Assembly (NCBI GenBank): GCA_019915015.1
Contig: JAHBBC010000017.1
Coordinates: 992,001-1,056,000 of the forward strand
Direction of reading: 5' to 3'
Origin: Auriscalpium vulgare
Taxonomy: Eukaryota; Basidiomycota; Agaricomycetes; Russulales; Auriscalpiaceae
Length of the DNA stretch: 64,000 bases
Positions 1 to 10,100 of this stretch are shown in pieces. Position 1 is the stretch's first letter. Each line of letters starts with the position of its first letter. Under the pieces are notes generated by a model that was not told the DNA's origin, did no database searches, and was given only the letters and a program-made list of their open reading frames with translations. The translations under genes were made by a program, and so were the position numbers.

Positions 1-1
1 G

Positions 2-1172
2 GACAAGACGGTGGTCACCGAAGACGGCGAACCCCCAGCCATTCGCGTTGTGAGTTCATTCTCCTGCCTCGGCGCATGGCGAGTGGTGGTCTAATATCGC
101 GATCAGCGTCTGAAGCAGTGGTACAACAACCATACACGCGGCGCTCACTCACGCAGCGCGTCCGGCGCGCGGGGTGTCATCAACCTTACGGGCAGACTGT
201 CCCGGCGTCTTGCGCCGTACCAGACTTACCAGACTCTGTACTGGGCATCCAAGCTGCAGGCCATCGTCGAGCCGGAGTGGAAGAAGTTCCTCGAGACGAC
301 GCCTGGGGAGAAGCCGAGCGGCGCCTTGGCGTTTCGGAACAGGCGGTGCCGGGAACTCCTGGCTGAGGAGACGGATGAGGTGAAGCATGCGGTCGCGGTC
401 GCATTCGATGACGGTGTCGGGGTCGAGGTTGAGGCGGATGCGCCGACTCTCGATGACGCGAAGCTGAATGACTATCAAAAGTCAGTCCGCAACTCGTTTG
501 AAATCACCACGGAACATACTCACCTAGGCATTCAGAGCAATTGAAGCCCTCCCGCGGACGCTTGCCATCGCCTTGAAGGAGATCCAGAGGCAGACGGGCT
601 GGGCGGCGACAATCCTGGTCGGCGGTCCAGCGCCTGCCAAAGACGGCGAATTGCAGTCGTACGCGTAAGTGGGATGCATAAGCGAACGGGTTTTGGTACT
701 GATTGCTCACTAGGATGCATACGTCGACCGTGAATCGCTGCACATTCAAGACAGAATACAGTGGGTTCGTGTCGAATGTAGAAGAGCCGTTTGTGGCGTA
801 CCTCAACCGAATCTTTCGTAAGCCGCTTGTCTTTGCGTGTCGCGCGCAAGTCAACTGAACGGTCTATCTAGTAACGACAGCGACAGCAACGGCCTCGACT
901 CCTCCAGCTCCCCCGCTTGCTTCCTCGTCCACCATCCCTCCGTCGGCTACTTCCCCCGCTCCTGACCTGCCGCACGCTGTACCGGCTGCATCCACCAACG
1001 AGCCGCCGAAGACGGCGTCACCTCCGGCCGCATCTGTCGAGCCCGAAGAGCCCGAAGTGGAGGAGCCCGAGCCCATCCCCGAATGGCGGATTGCTGCGGA
1101 AGAGCGTCAGAAACGCATAATGGCTCACAAGGCCATCCTCGCGGAGCTTGACTTGGCGAACGCTGGCAGCAG
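2..1172 (+). pseudogene. Gene A, 5' part (hypothetical protein split by a retrotransposon)
   Basis: Five exons can be joined by GT-AG signals with consistent phase: 2-49, 107-480, 536-664, 714-817 and 872-1172. The start lies before the window. The product contains RLKQWYNNHTR near the beginning, a middle part ending in AYLNRIF, a Pro/Ala/Ser-rich linker and an acidic helix (EEPEPIPEWRIAAEERQKR). The reading frame runs straight into the LTR at 1173 and resumes at 11094 once one AGCAG copy is removed, so the break is purely the insertion. I recognise the RLKQWYNNHTR pattern as common in agaricomycete hypothetical proteins, often near transposons, but no biochemical function can be given. A transposon-accessory role is inference. 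Confidence 0.7.
1168..1172. repeat. Target-site duplication AGCAG, left copy
   Basis: AGCAG directly precedes the TGTAA end of the left LTR and is repeated at 11089-11093 directly after the right LTR. A perfect 5-bp duplication is the expected footprint of a Ty3/Gypsy integrase. Confidence 0.93.
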
Positions 1173-1375
1173 TGTAAGAACTAGTTATCTTGAGGTCTTG
1201 CTGTTCACTCTAAAAGAACGGAATCCACGTATATTGAGCGAACTCGGTGGATGCCGTAGGTGTAGGATGGATGTACAAGACAAGAAGATGCCTTCCCATA
1301 AAGGGAAGGCGCGACTACAACTACGGCTCGTGTAAACAATAACAAATAACGCCCGCAACGCGTGCCCGCGTTACA
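1173..1375 (-). repeat. 3' LTR of element 1
   Basis: The 203-bp repeat starts TGTAAGAACT and ends GCGTTACA on the plus strand, with TGTAA/TTACA inverted ends. It matches 10886-11088 base for base in my reading. It contains a small hairpin, CTTCCCATAAAGGGAAG, near 1292-1308. Confidence 0.95.
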
Positions 1376-1387
1376 CCCTCCCCCTCT
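1376..1387 (-). promoter_or_regulatory. Polypurine tract of element 1
   Basis: On the minus strand this reads AGAGGGGGAGGG and abuts the 3' LTR exactly. A purine run at this position primes plus-strand DNA synthesis in LTR elements, and it fixes the element's orientation as minus. Confidence 0.88.
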
Positions 1388-1411
1388 GGACCGAACTACG
1401 GTCCATATGGT

Positions 1412-3676
1412 TCACTCCGATGCATCCATGGGACTCACTGACCGAGATGGGGGCAACGGTTGCGTCACTGGGTCGATTGCGTCGGCGGAGGTAGTAATGT
1501 TATTCACAGTGACTCCCTGCACGTCTTCAGCGATCGACGGTGGCGAGGCTACCGTCTCGGACGCACCTAAGCTGTTATTCACAACGAAGTCGTCGTCCGC
1601 CCAAAATCTCGAGGCTGGAGGTAGCAGTCCAGCGGCCTCGTCCGCGATGGGGACGGAGTGCGGAGTCGGAGGGACATAGTGATCAGGGAAGTCGGGAGAT
1701 ATGGTACCAGAGGGACGCGTGATGACGGGCCCCTCAGGCGTAGGTGGGCGATCAGGGTGTGGCACGGTGCGAAAATCTATAGACATATTAGTGTATAGAT
1801 TGCGCGGCGGTCCGGATGAGTGGCCGGCGTGAACGGGCGGATAGTGCTTGTTCATGGCAGCAAGAGTGGGGTCGGATTTCCACTCGGCGGTGGATGAAGG
1901 GTGTCGCCCCTCGATGATGTTACGGCGCATGGCGGCGTACTCTTCGAATTCCGTGATAGGCATGGAGCGGGGGTGGTACCCATTGCTGGCCATATGCCTA
2001 GCAACAACTTCGATGGTGATATTGCGAGCGTCTCCTGTGTACGGGCGTGGTGTCGGTACGGACCCGATCACTGGGATCTTCAAGTGGTGAACGATGCGCC
2101 CGAACAGTCCTCGGATCGAGAACAGTAACATACTGTGCGTCACCCAGTGTCCTCGATTCGAACGGGTTCGTTGATCACGTCCGTCGGGGCCGTTGAAGCG
2201 CAGCTCCACATGGCGGGCCAGAACGCGACGGTCAGGCTTGCCGTGTAGGGGGCTCGACTCGGGGTACAGTGGTACACCGTGTGGAATACGGTCGGGGTTC
2301 TCAACGAAGAAGTCGAACCATTCGTCGATGTGCGATGCGTACGTCGGCGTCGGTGCCTTGTGCTGCTTTGGCGCTGCTGCACCCGTACCGGCGTTCTGAG
2401 CCGTGGGTTTGGCGGGTGCCGCCGTCGTCAGATCGGCGGCGGGCTTGCCTTGGCCAGCTGTGCGCTTGTTGTTCTTCACAACCGTCCATGCTCCTTGTGC
2501 GGTTGTTGACACAGGCGCAGGCGGGCGCAGCTGCACAGGCGCAGACGGGCGCGGCTGTTTTGTCGACGTCCTGTGCCCTCCCCCTGTGGACCCGGTCATC
2601 GGGGGCGGCAGTCGTACTGTGACGGGCGCTGGTGTCACGGATGATGCGAGCTCGTCGCGATGTACGCCCCATTGTTGGATGAGGAAGCGCATAACGGCCG
2701 TCCGTTCCTTGACGGCGAGGTCACTGGCATCTAGTGCGAGGGCGCGCAGGCGTGCCGTGGCGTGCGGGTCGGAAGTGGCACGCGAAAATGCGTAGGTCAC
2801 GTCGTCGGTCGCGATTGGGACCCAAAGGTCCCACTGCGCGCCACGAATCTCAGAGCGAGGCGTGGACGTCCAGCTAGGGGCCGCTTGTCTCGGGTGGCTG
2901 GAGCCGGACGCAGTGGCCGCAGTCGACGCGTAAGATCGTCGTGAGCCATCATCAGACTGCGGCGAGGACGACAATTTGCGCTTCTTGAGCGCGGGGCGCG
3001 GGGAGCGACGGCGATGAGGAGGGATGTCGGCCGGACCGCGGGCGGGTGAACGGGCGTGTGATGGCGCTCGTGCGCGATCGAGAGCTTGTGCGGTGAGATC
3101 GTGGTCAATCACGAGTGCCGCGTGCTCCGCGCGGATCAGGTCGAGCTGCCCTTGGAGATCAGCGACTCGTTCGTTCGCGGCAGTCTCGGACATCCTGGCA
3201 ATGTCGCGCTGCCGTGTGAGGCGGGTAACATTCGCTTCCGCGCGGCGGCGGACGTCCTCAGCGGCGGCGATGCGTTCAGAGGCAACCGCCAGGCCGTGTG
3301 ATACGCCGGAATTGAAGTCCGCACGGCGGTGATTGCGGAATTGATCCTGGACGTGTGCCCACGAGGGATGCGTGGGGTCCTGGTGATCAATGAAGGCCGT
3401 GCAGATCGAGCACCCATGCGAGTGCACGGGGATCTTGAGAGTCGGGTGGAGGACGTAGTAGGGTGCTCCCACGCGGCTCAGAGTATCAATAGCTTCCGTT
3501 CCGGGTGTACTAGGTACAGTGGGCCCAGAGTCGGTGCTGTCGAGGGTTGTGGGCAGAGTAACTGGGGGTTCCAAGGACGTGTCGATGACGGCGACGTCCT
3601 CGACCGTGTCAATGTTCATGTCCTCCAGCATTTCGCCGGAGGCGGGGTCTGGGGGTTCTTCAGTGGAGTCTGGCAT
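1412..3676 (-). CDS. Third ORF of element 1, unknown function (754 aa)
   Basis: This 754-aa ORF starts at an ATG (3676-3674), about 175 bases after the pol stop, and ends 24 bases before the polypurine tract. It is in the env position and in the same sense as gag and pol. Visible parts: an acidic N-terminus; a Cys/His cluster (HGCSICTAFIDHQ) around residue 110; a long Ala/Arg/Glu-rich helix, probably coiled coil, at about residues 130-205; a basic, nuclear-signal-like stretch (RRRSPRPALKKRKLSS) around 225-240; Pro/Thr/Ala-rich linkers; and a C-terminal half with aromatic motifs (DEWFDFFVENPDRIPHG). No signal peptide or membrane segment is seen, so it does not look like an envelope. A nuclear or particle-associated role is inference. 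Confidence 0.75.
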   Translation of the reverse strand: MPDSTEEPPDPASGEMLEDMNIDTVEDVAVIDTSLEPPVTLPTTLDSTDSGPTVPSTPGTEAIDTLSRVGAPYYVLHPTLKIPVHSHGCSICTAFIDHQDPTHPSWAHVQDQFRNHRRADFNSGVSHGLAVASERIAAAEDVRRRAEANVTRLTRQRDIARMSETAANERVADLQGQLDLIRAEHAALVIDHDLTAQALDRARAPSHARSPARGPADIPPHRRRSPRPALKKRKLSSSPQSDDGSRRSYASTAATASGSSHPRQAAPSWTSTPRSEIRGAQWDLWVPIATDDVTYAFSRATSDPHATARLRALALDASDLAVKERTAVMRFLIQQWGVHRDELASSVTPAPVTVRLPPPMTGSTGGGHRTSTKQPRPSAPVQLRPPAPVSTTAQGAWTVVKNNKRTAGQGKPAADLTTAAPAKPTAQNAGTGAAAPKQHKAPTPTYASHIDEWFDFFVENPDRIPHGVPLYPESSPLHGKPDRRVLARHVELRFNGPDGRDQRTRSNRGHWVTHSMLLFSIRGLFGRIVHHLKIPVIGSVPTPRPYTGDARNITIEVVARHMASNGYHPRSMPITEFEEYAAMRRNIIEGRHPSSTAEWKSDPTLAAMNKHYPPVHAGHSSGPPRNLYTNMSIDFRTVPHPDRPPTPEGPVITRPSGTISPDFPDHYVPPTPHSVPIADEAAGLLPPASRFWADDDFVVNNSLGASETVASPPSIAEDVQGVTVNNITTSADAIDPVTQPLPPSRSVSPMDASE

Positions 3677-3851
3677 GCGGGAGAGAAAAGTGCGGCCAGC
3701 GCGCGGAAGTTACGATGGGGTTTTTGTACGCAGTGGCCATCGATGGTGCAGGGAGTGAAGGGTCGCGTTAAGCGGGCGGACTGTCGGAGCATAGCTAAAA
3801 TCAAATCGCATGCCGAGATCTCAGATCTCAGATCTTGATGTTACGCGATCG

Positions 3852-6800
3852 TCATCGTCGGGGGGCGGCCCGCGGACGCGGGAGATCTTGCCAGCGCTCG
3901 GCTCCGACCAATTGCAGGTACGTATCCAGCGCAGCGAGCTCGTTGACATTCTTCAGTGGCTCCCACGTATAGTCACCCATTGCCCAATGCACTTGAAACT
4001 CCACGTTGCGCCCTTTCCACTGGTGGGCCACGATGGCCGCAACCACCCATTCTTCGTCGGCATCCGGTTCCCCGAAGTCATATACGGTGCCGACATCGCG
4101 ATTAGGGAACAGTGAGTCATCATTCGGCTCATGTGGGCGGAGCAATGAGGCGTGAAACACAGGATGTATGCGGCGACGCTTCAGTGCGTCGGGGAGCTCG
4201 AGCTTGTAACTGGAGGTCCCAGGATGTGCCTCGAGTATTGTGTATGGGCCGACGTATTTGGGGAGGAGTTTGCCGGCACGTCCGCGGGGTAGTCGAAGAT
4301 TCGCAGTGCTAAGATAGACTCGGTCACCCGCAGTGAGTGCCGGTTCATCTCGCCGGTGCTGATTGGCATGATAGGTCTGGCGTACACGGCTCTCGATGAT
4401 GGCATCGTGAGCTTGTGACAGATTCTCGATGGCTGCACGGGCGAATTGCCTTACCCCCTCGAACGTGCCCATTGGTCGCAGTTCAGTGACCATGGTAGGC
4501 ATGTAGCCATAATTCAGCTCGAACGGCGCATACCCTGAGCTCGAGCTAATGCTGGAGTTCAGAGCGAATTCCACCAGCGGAAGTTTCGACACCCAGTCGC
4601 TCTGATCAGGTTTCACTAAGGTACGCAGTATTTGTGCGATTGTCCGTATGGCGCGTTCAGATGCACCGTCCGTCTGAGGGTGGAAGGCCGTTGACATCAA
4701 CAATTTCGTGCCCACCAATCGGTGGAGCTCCTTCCTAAACAGCGCGGTAAATTTGGAGTCACGGTCTGATACGATTGACATTGGTATGCCATGCAATCGG
4801 ACAATTTCGCGGAAGTACAAGTGGGCCAGTTCGGTTGTTCGAGTCGTGGTGACTATAGGTACGAGGTGGACCATTGACGTCAGCCGGCAGATAACTACCC
4901 ATAGGTAATTTGCGCCTTCGCTATCAGGGAACGGGCCCGCAAAGTCCATGCCTATGGATTCCCAAGGGCGGGTCGGTATGGGCATGGGGTGTAGCAATCC
5001 TGGTGGGTGCAAATTGCTCGTCTTATTAGCTTGACAGGCTGAGCAGGTTGCGCAGAATCGTTCAATGTCACGACCGATCTTCGGCCACCAGTACCATCGG
5101 CGGGCATAGTCTGCCGTCTTTTGAAATCCCAGATGGCCCACTATCGAGTGTGCGATATCGATCACGACTTCGCGCAGTCGCCGTTCACCAACGTGCATTT
5201 CAGGGACGCATAGTACTTGGCCGCCTGCTCGTGAGGTCACCCACACAATGCCATTCGAGACAGTGAATGCTGCGTATTGTTCTGGGTTGTCAAGGATCCG
5301 CGCCAGAAATCCGTCAGCACGCGATCCCTGTTGTATGGTCGGTTCCCAGTCCGCTATCGCCTGCACTTTCTCAGGCAGTGAAGGCGTTGCCGTCACAATC
5401 TCAGCGACTGACATATCCTCTACTGGATCTGTGACCGTGCTCGCAGGTGCGTTATTACTGGCGTGTGCCAGTATTTCAGCTTCTTGATCCCTAGGCAACT
5501 TTGCCTCCAGGATTTGGCGTGTACGCAGTGCCCTGATTGCTTGTACCCGGATTTCCAACAATCTGTCCGGGGATAAGTCCTCCCCCTCTGGGTCCAATAG
5601 TGAGTCAACGGACACCATTTCTGCGGACGGGTCGTCAAGGGACTCGTAATATCGGGAGAAACAGTCGGCAACTTTGTTAAGCTTTCCTTCCACGTAAACC
5701 ACACTCATGTCATATTTTGATAGGAACTCGAACCAGCGGATCTGGCGCGGTGACAGATTGCGCTGGGAGTTGAAAAACTCCAAAGCTTTGTGATCAGTGA
5801 CGACCGTGAATCTACGCCCGATCAATTTATCTGACCACTTGGTCAGGGCTTCCAGAATAGCGATCGTCTCCTGTTCAAAGGTGCGGTAATTACGTTGGGC
5901 GCTTGAGAACTTTTTCGACATGAAACCCGCTGGGCGACACGTGGTCCAGTCCTGTCCCTGGCCGTAAACCGCACCAACGCCGTATGTTGACGCATCACAA
6001 ATAACCCAGATTGTCACTCCTGTGCGTGGATCAATGGGCCTGAGGATGGGTGTTCGACAGGCAAGTGCTTTAATCATCTCAAAACAGCGTTCGTGTAGCG
6101 GGCCCCAAACGAAGGGGCGCCTGTGTGAGGTGAGATTTGCCAATGGTGTGGTATACGCGCTGACGTCCGGCATGAATTGCGCTAGGTATTGAACCAGACC
6201 CAGGAACCGCTGGACCTCCTGGTAGTTGCGGGGCCGAGGCCACTGTCGAACCCGTGCCATTTTGTCAGTGTCCGCGTGGATGCCTTTGGCGTCCACCACA
6301 TGTCCGAGGCAATCAAGACGAGCGGAGTACAAGTCGCACTTGTCTCGACTAAGAAATAGGTGATTCGCGCGAAGTCGATCGAACACGATCCGTAAGTGGC
6401 GCTCGTGGTCTGCGATTGAGTCTGAATATATGAATATATCATCCAGGTACACGTGTATGAATATGCCTATGCAGTCTTGGAATATGACAGTCATGAGCCG
6501 TTGAAAGGTTGCAGGCGCATTACAGTCGCCCTGTTGCATCACAAGGCTGACGAACGTGCCATAGACCGTTGCAAATGCGGTTTTCCAAATATCGGCGGTC
6601 TCTACGCGGATCTGCTCGTACGCGTCACTCATATCGATTTTCGACCGAAATTTGGCGCGGGCAACATCCATGCGAATCTGGTCCTGGTCAGGGAACGGGG
6701 TCACGTCCTTGTGAGTGTTATCGTTCCGTTTCCTGGCGTCCACTACGGTACGCAGTTTGCCTGATTTTTTTGGAATACACAACAATGGGGCTGCTTCGGG

Positions 6801-7127
6801 CGCCACTTGGCGCCGCCACCACCCAGCGTCCACATATCTCTGCAGTTTCTCCGCAAGTTGCGGTTTCAGTGCATCAGGGCAACGTGGTAAGTGGTACCGT
6901 ATTTTCAATGATTCATCAATGAGCGCGATATGGTGATTTACCGCCCTCATGGGGGGCAACTCGAGGGGTACTGGGCACATTATGTCCGTGGTATCCTCGT
7001 ACCATTGTGCCCGCAGCTTTTTTACATGTTCCTCCCCGTTGTCCGGCGGCTTCGCCGGCGGGCGCGCGTCAGGGAGCGCGCGATCAGATGTGGCGGGTTC
7101 CACTCTCGTAGACCCCACCACGCTCCC
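3852..7127 (-). CDS. pol: pol of element 1: reverse transcriptase, RNase H, integrase, chromodomain
   Basis: The ORF is open from just after the gag UGA (7130-7128) and in the same frame as gag. Numbering from its first GTG: the RT core has IPKKSGKLRTVVDAR (~115-130), KIDMSDAY (~161-168) and the active site VYLDDIFIYS (~224-233). RNase H has VICDASTYGVG, EQETIAILEAL and VVTDHKALEFF. Integrase has an HHCC zinc domain (GHLGF ... CATCSACQ), then the D,D-35-E core with GMDFAGPF, SIVSDRDSKF and TDGASERAIRTI. A chromodomain (EEWVVAAIVAHQWK ... FQVHWAMGDYTWEP) lies near the C-terminus. All catalytic residues I can check are present. There is no good start codon between the UGA and RT, which fits translation as a gag-pol fusion by readthrough. 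Chromodomains of such elements bind modified histones and steer integration. Confidence 0.94.
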   Translation of the reverse strand, partial: GSVVGSTRVEPATSDRALPDARPPAKPPDNGEEHVKKLRAQWYEDTTDIMCPVPLELPPMRAVNHHIALIDESLKIRYHLPRCPDALKPQLAEKLQRYVDAGWWRRQVAPEAAPLLCIPKKSGKLRTVVDARKRNDNTHKDVTPFPDQDQIRMDVARAKFRSKIDMSDAYEQIRVETADIWKTAFATVYGTFVSLVMQQGDCNAPATFQRLMTVIFQDCIGIFIHVYLDDIFIYSDSIADHERHLRIVFDRLRANHLFLSRDKCDLYSARLDCLGHVVDAKGIHADTDKMARVRQWPRPRNYQEVQRFLGLVQYLAQFMPDVSAYTTPLANLTSHRRPFVWGPLHERCFEMIKALACRTPILRPIDPRTGVTIWVICDASTYGVGAVYGQGQDWTTCRPAGFMSKKFSSAQRNYRTFEQETIAILEALTKWSDKLIGRRFTVVTDHKALEFFNSQRNLSPRQIRWFEFLSKYDMSVVYVEGKLNKVADCFSRYYESLDDPSAEMVSVDSLLDPEGEDLSPDRLLEIRVQAIRALRTRQILEAKLPRDQEAEILAHASNNAPASTVTDPVEDMSVAEIVTATPSLPEKVQAIADWEPTIQQGSRADGFLARILDNPEQYAAFTVSNGIVWVTSRAGGQVLCVPEMHVGERRLREVVIDIAHSIVGHLGFQKTADYARRWYWWPKIGRDIERFCATCSACQANKTSNLHPPGLLHPMPIPTRPWESIGMDFAGPFPDSEGANYLWVVICRLTSMVHLVPIVTTTRTTELAHLYFREIVRLHGIPMSIVSDRDSKFTALFRKELHRLVGTKLLMSTAFHPQTDGASERAIRTIAQILRTLVKPDQSDWVSKLPLVEFALNSSISSSSGYAPFELNYGYMPTMVTELRPMGTFEGVRQFARAAIENLSQAHDAIIESRVRQTYHANQHRRDEPALTAGDRVYLSTANLRLPRGRAGKLLPKYVGPYTILEAHPGTSSYKLELPDALKRRRIHPVFHASLLRPHEPNDDSLFPNRDVGTVYDFGEPDADEEWVVAAIVAHQWKGRNVEFQVHWAMGDYTWEPLKNVNELAALDTYLQLVGAERWQDLPRPRAAPRR

Positions 7128-7130
7128 TCA
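7128..7130 (-). promoter_or_regulatory. In-frame UGA between gag-protease and pol (candidate readthrough stop)
   Basis: The gag-protease frame ends CCT CGC GAA TGA and continues GGG AGC GTG GTG in the same frame into pol. Protease lies upstream and RT downstream. A single stop separating two otherwise fused frames in an element with matching LTRs suggests programmed readthrough, as with the UAG of gammaretroviruses. A fresh nonsense mutation is the alternative. Confidence 0.55.
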
Positions 7131-10100
7131 TTCGCGAGGGGTAGCCAGCGCGTTCATCTGGACGGGTGGTGTGGCCTGTGCATAGCGTCCACGGCGCTTC
7201 ATCAGGGAGCGCTCCTCGGTGATTGAAAGCGCAGGTATCACTATGTTTCCGAATCTGATCGTGTTTGCCGCGAAATCGAGCACCGCGCTATATTCTTTCA
7301 GGAATGGTGTGCCCAAGATAACATCGTAGTGCTCGATGTTGACGATATCCAGGAAACAGGGGAACTCGCGGTCACCCATGAATACCGTGGATCGGGTCCC
7401 AAAGTTCACGCGGGATCGGCTGCCCACGCAACCCAATTGGAGCGTCATGGGTTCTTTTAATTGGAATACATCCATCTTTGCCACATGTGCGGCCTCATGG
7501 CTGACGCCATTCGTGGTGCTACCGCTGTCGAATAGCACGTACATCTCCGTGCCTCCAATCTTGAGGTTCGCGGCTATGACCTGGTGTAAGCGCGCGCTCC
7601 GATTGGGCTGTTCCTCTGTGCTCGACTGACGACGGATGTTGGCAGCATACACCCACTTGGGGGCTGTGTCCACTTTTGCTGTCGTGGCGCGTGATGCCAT
7701 GATCTGCAGTTCTGAGATATCCTCCACTTCATCGTCCGCCTCGTCCACGCGGGTCATCTGTCCCATCCATGCTGGGCCCGGCACTCCTGTGTCGGCGGTG
7801 TCTGCGTGCTCTACCTCAGTACTTTCCGACGTCACCGCGGACTCCGGTATGTCGGTCAGCTCGGGCATGTCGGGGTCTGTCGCGTCATTCACGGGCAGAC
7901 GGGATAACTCGTCCGCGCGGTTCACGGGTCGATATGGCCTGTCAGCCAGTAAGTCGAGGACGCGGTTGGCGTGCTCGAGTCCCGGTCTATTCAGGTCCAT
8001 GGGCTCGAGGCCGCGCTGAACGGTCTGCACCGACTGTAGTGCCATTCGGATGCCAGCCTCAATACCGCGCTGGTATTCGTCTTCCAGTGCATGTTCATTG
8101 ACATCCTGACGACGGGGTACGATGGCATATTGCGGTGAGTCATCGTTACTAGCCTCTAGTGGCACTAACGTGTCGTCAGGGTATTCCATAACCTCGGTAT
8201 TGGCGTTCGTGCCCGCTGTCCAATCGTTCAAGTCGCGGTCAGCCCAGCTTTCAGCGGGCTGGTCCTGGGGCGAGTCGTCGTTGGACGTGCCCCAAGGCGC
8301 TCCCGCCCCTGGATTGGCCCATGCAGTCATGGAGTCAGCTCCTGCCCATCCTGTCCCCGCACCATCGGGGACGGGCCATCCGTCCTCTGGGGTGGTCCCC
8401 ATTGGTGAGTGGAACCCATTGGTGCCATTCGTGTGGATGACCACCGGTGTGGACGCCGCGGCCGGTGCGGCGATCTCCTCATCACTTGACGTTTCGTCGA
8501 CGGGCACAGCAGGTTCGTCGCCTGTCGATGCACCAATACGCATAGCGGCGATTCTCATCGTGGCCAGTCGCATGGGGGGACCGATGTCGTCATCATCGAC
8601 ATCAGATTCGCGGGTCTCATAGTCTTCCGCGAATTCCTCAGCAGACTCGTACTGAGTGCCGAGTAATCCAGCATCGTCGTCATCTGACGATGCGTCGGCA
8701 TCCCTCGGTGCGTCGCGACTCGGATCAACCGAATCATGCTGATCATCGTGGTCAATTAAGGATTGCGAATCCTCGTCAACCACGCGGGCTGCATAAACTC
8801 GTGGTTGTTCGGTTTTTGGGCACTCGGCGTCGCCGGAGTAGTGACCCATGCCTCCACAGGCGAAGCAGGTAACCGTTTTTCGATCACGCTTTGGTTTCGT
8901 AGTGGAGCGGTCGCGGCTGGCGGCCGTAGGGCTGTTATCGCTGCGCCCGCGGTTGCGGGTGTTACTACTCTTCCCATTACCATCCTTACGCACATCCGCG
9001 GTCGTGGCCCGTGGGGTCCCCGACACGCTACGCACTTGACGGGTCTCCCCATCGACGTTGCGGGCGGCCCTGGTGCTCGGCGGAGGTGCAGCGGCCAGTG
9101 TGGTGACACTCGACACACGGGGGCGGTTCAAACTATCCAGCATCTGTCGGTATGCGCGGGTGCCTGTTTCGGCTTCCAGCGCAGCAGCCAGAAGCTCGGT
9201 CGTAGTGCCTTCCTCCGCAACCACACCTTTATGCTTGTACATGATTTCCAAAATATCCGATGGTAATCCACTAACGAATAATTTGCGAAATGTGTAGTCG
9301 TTCGGGAGCTCAACAAGTCGTGTGGACCGGGTACGCAGCTCGTTATAGAATTCAGCGACTCCTCCCTTCCGGGAGTAGCGGGTCTGCATGAAATATTCGA
9401 GCGCTGTCTGGTCACTCCTTCCCACAACGAATCGGCGGAACAGCGCAAGTACTGCCTCTAGGAAGGTCCAATCAGCCTGCGGTCGGGATGGTGACTCAAT
9501 CTCGTCATTGTACCATTTAGCAGCACGGTCTGTCAAGCATTGGCCCAACGCGTCCAGTCGGAGGGAGTCGTACTGCGGGCCAACTGCCTGGCTCAGGCGA
9601 AGCCATCGTAGCAATGCACCCAGCCACACTTCGAATGTGATCAGGTCGTCCTTGCCATTGTATGATTCGGGCATGGTGAATTTCAAGCCTTTTATCTGAA
9701 ATCCAACGGTTACGGCCTCGCTCACACGCGATAACACCATTTCGCGAATGCGCTCGGCGGGGTCGAGCACGCCCAATGCCCCGGACTTGGGAGTCGTCTG
9801 AGTGGGCATAGGCTGCACCCGTGGCTTTGCTGATATGACGCTATACGGGGACACACTTGTGTAGGGTTCTGCAATGCGGACATGTCGCTCTGTGGTCTTA
9901 TCGATGTCCCGCTCGAACTGTCTGATATGATCGCGGACTTTGTTACATTCAGGGGAGCTTGTCATCTCTCGTGCCACTGGCGTATCCGCCCTAGCAGTGG
10001 GTGTCGTTTTCTGTATCATCTCTGCCATACGGGCGCGGTGTACCTCAAGGTTGCGCCGTCCTTCCTCGGGCGTGCGGGTACCGTGAATAGCGTGGGTGCT

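Noticed and set aside
1412..3676. Envelope gene interpretation of the third ORF
   Set aside because: No signal peptide, hydrophobic fusion peptide or transmembrane anchor can be seen.
3329..3838. 169-codon ORF opposite the third ORF of element 1
   Set aside because: It is antisense to a convincing coding frame, with no intron and no motif; a shadow ORF.
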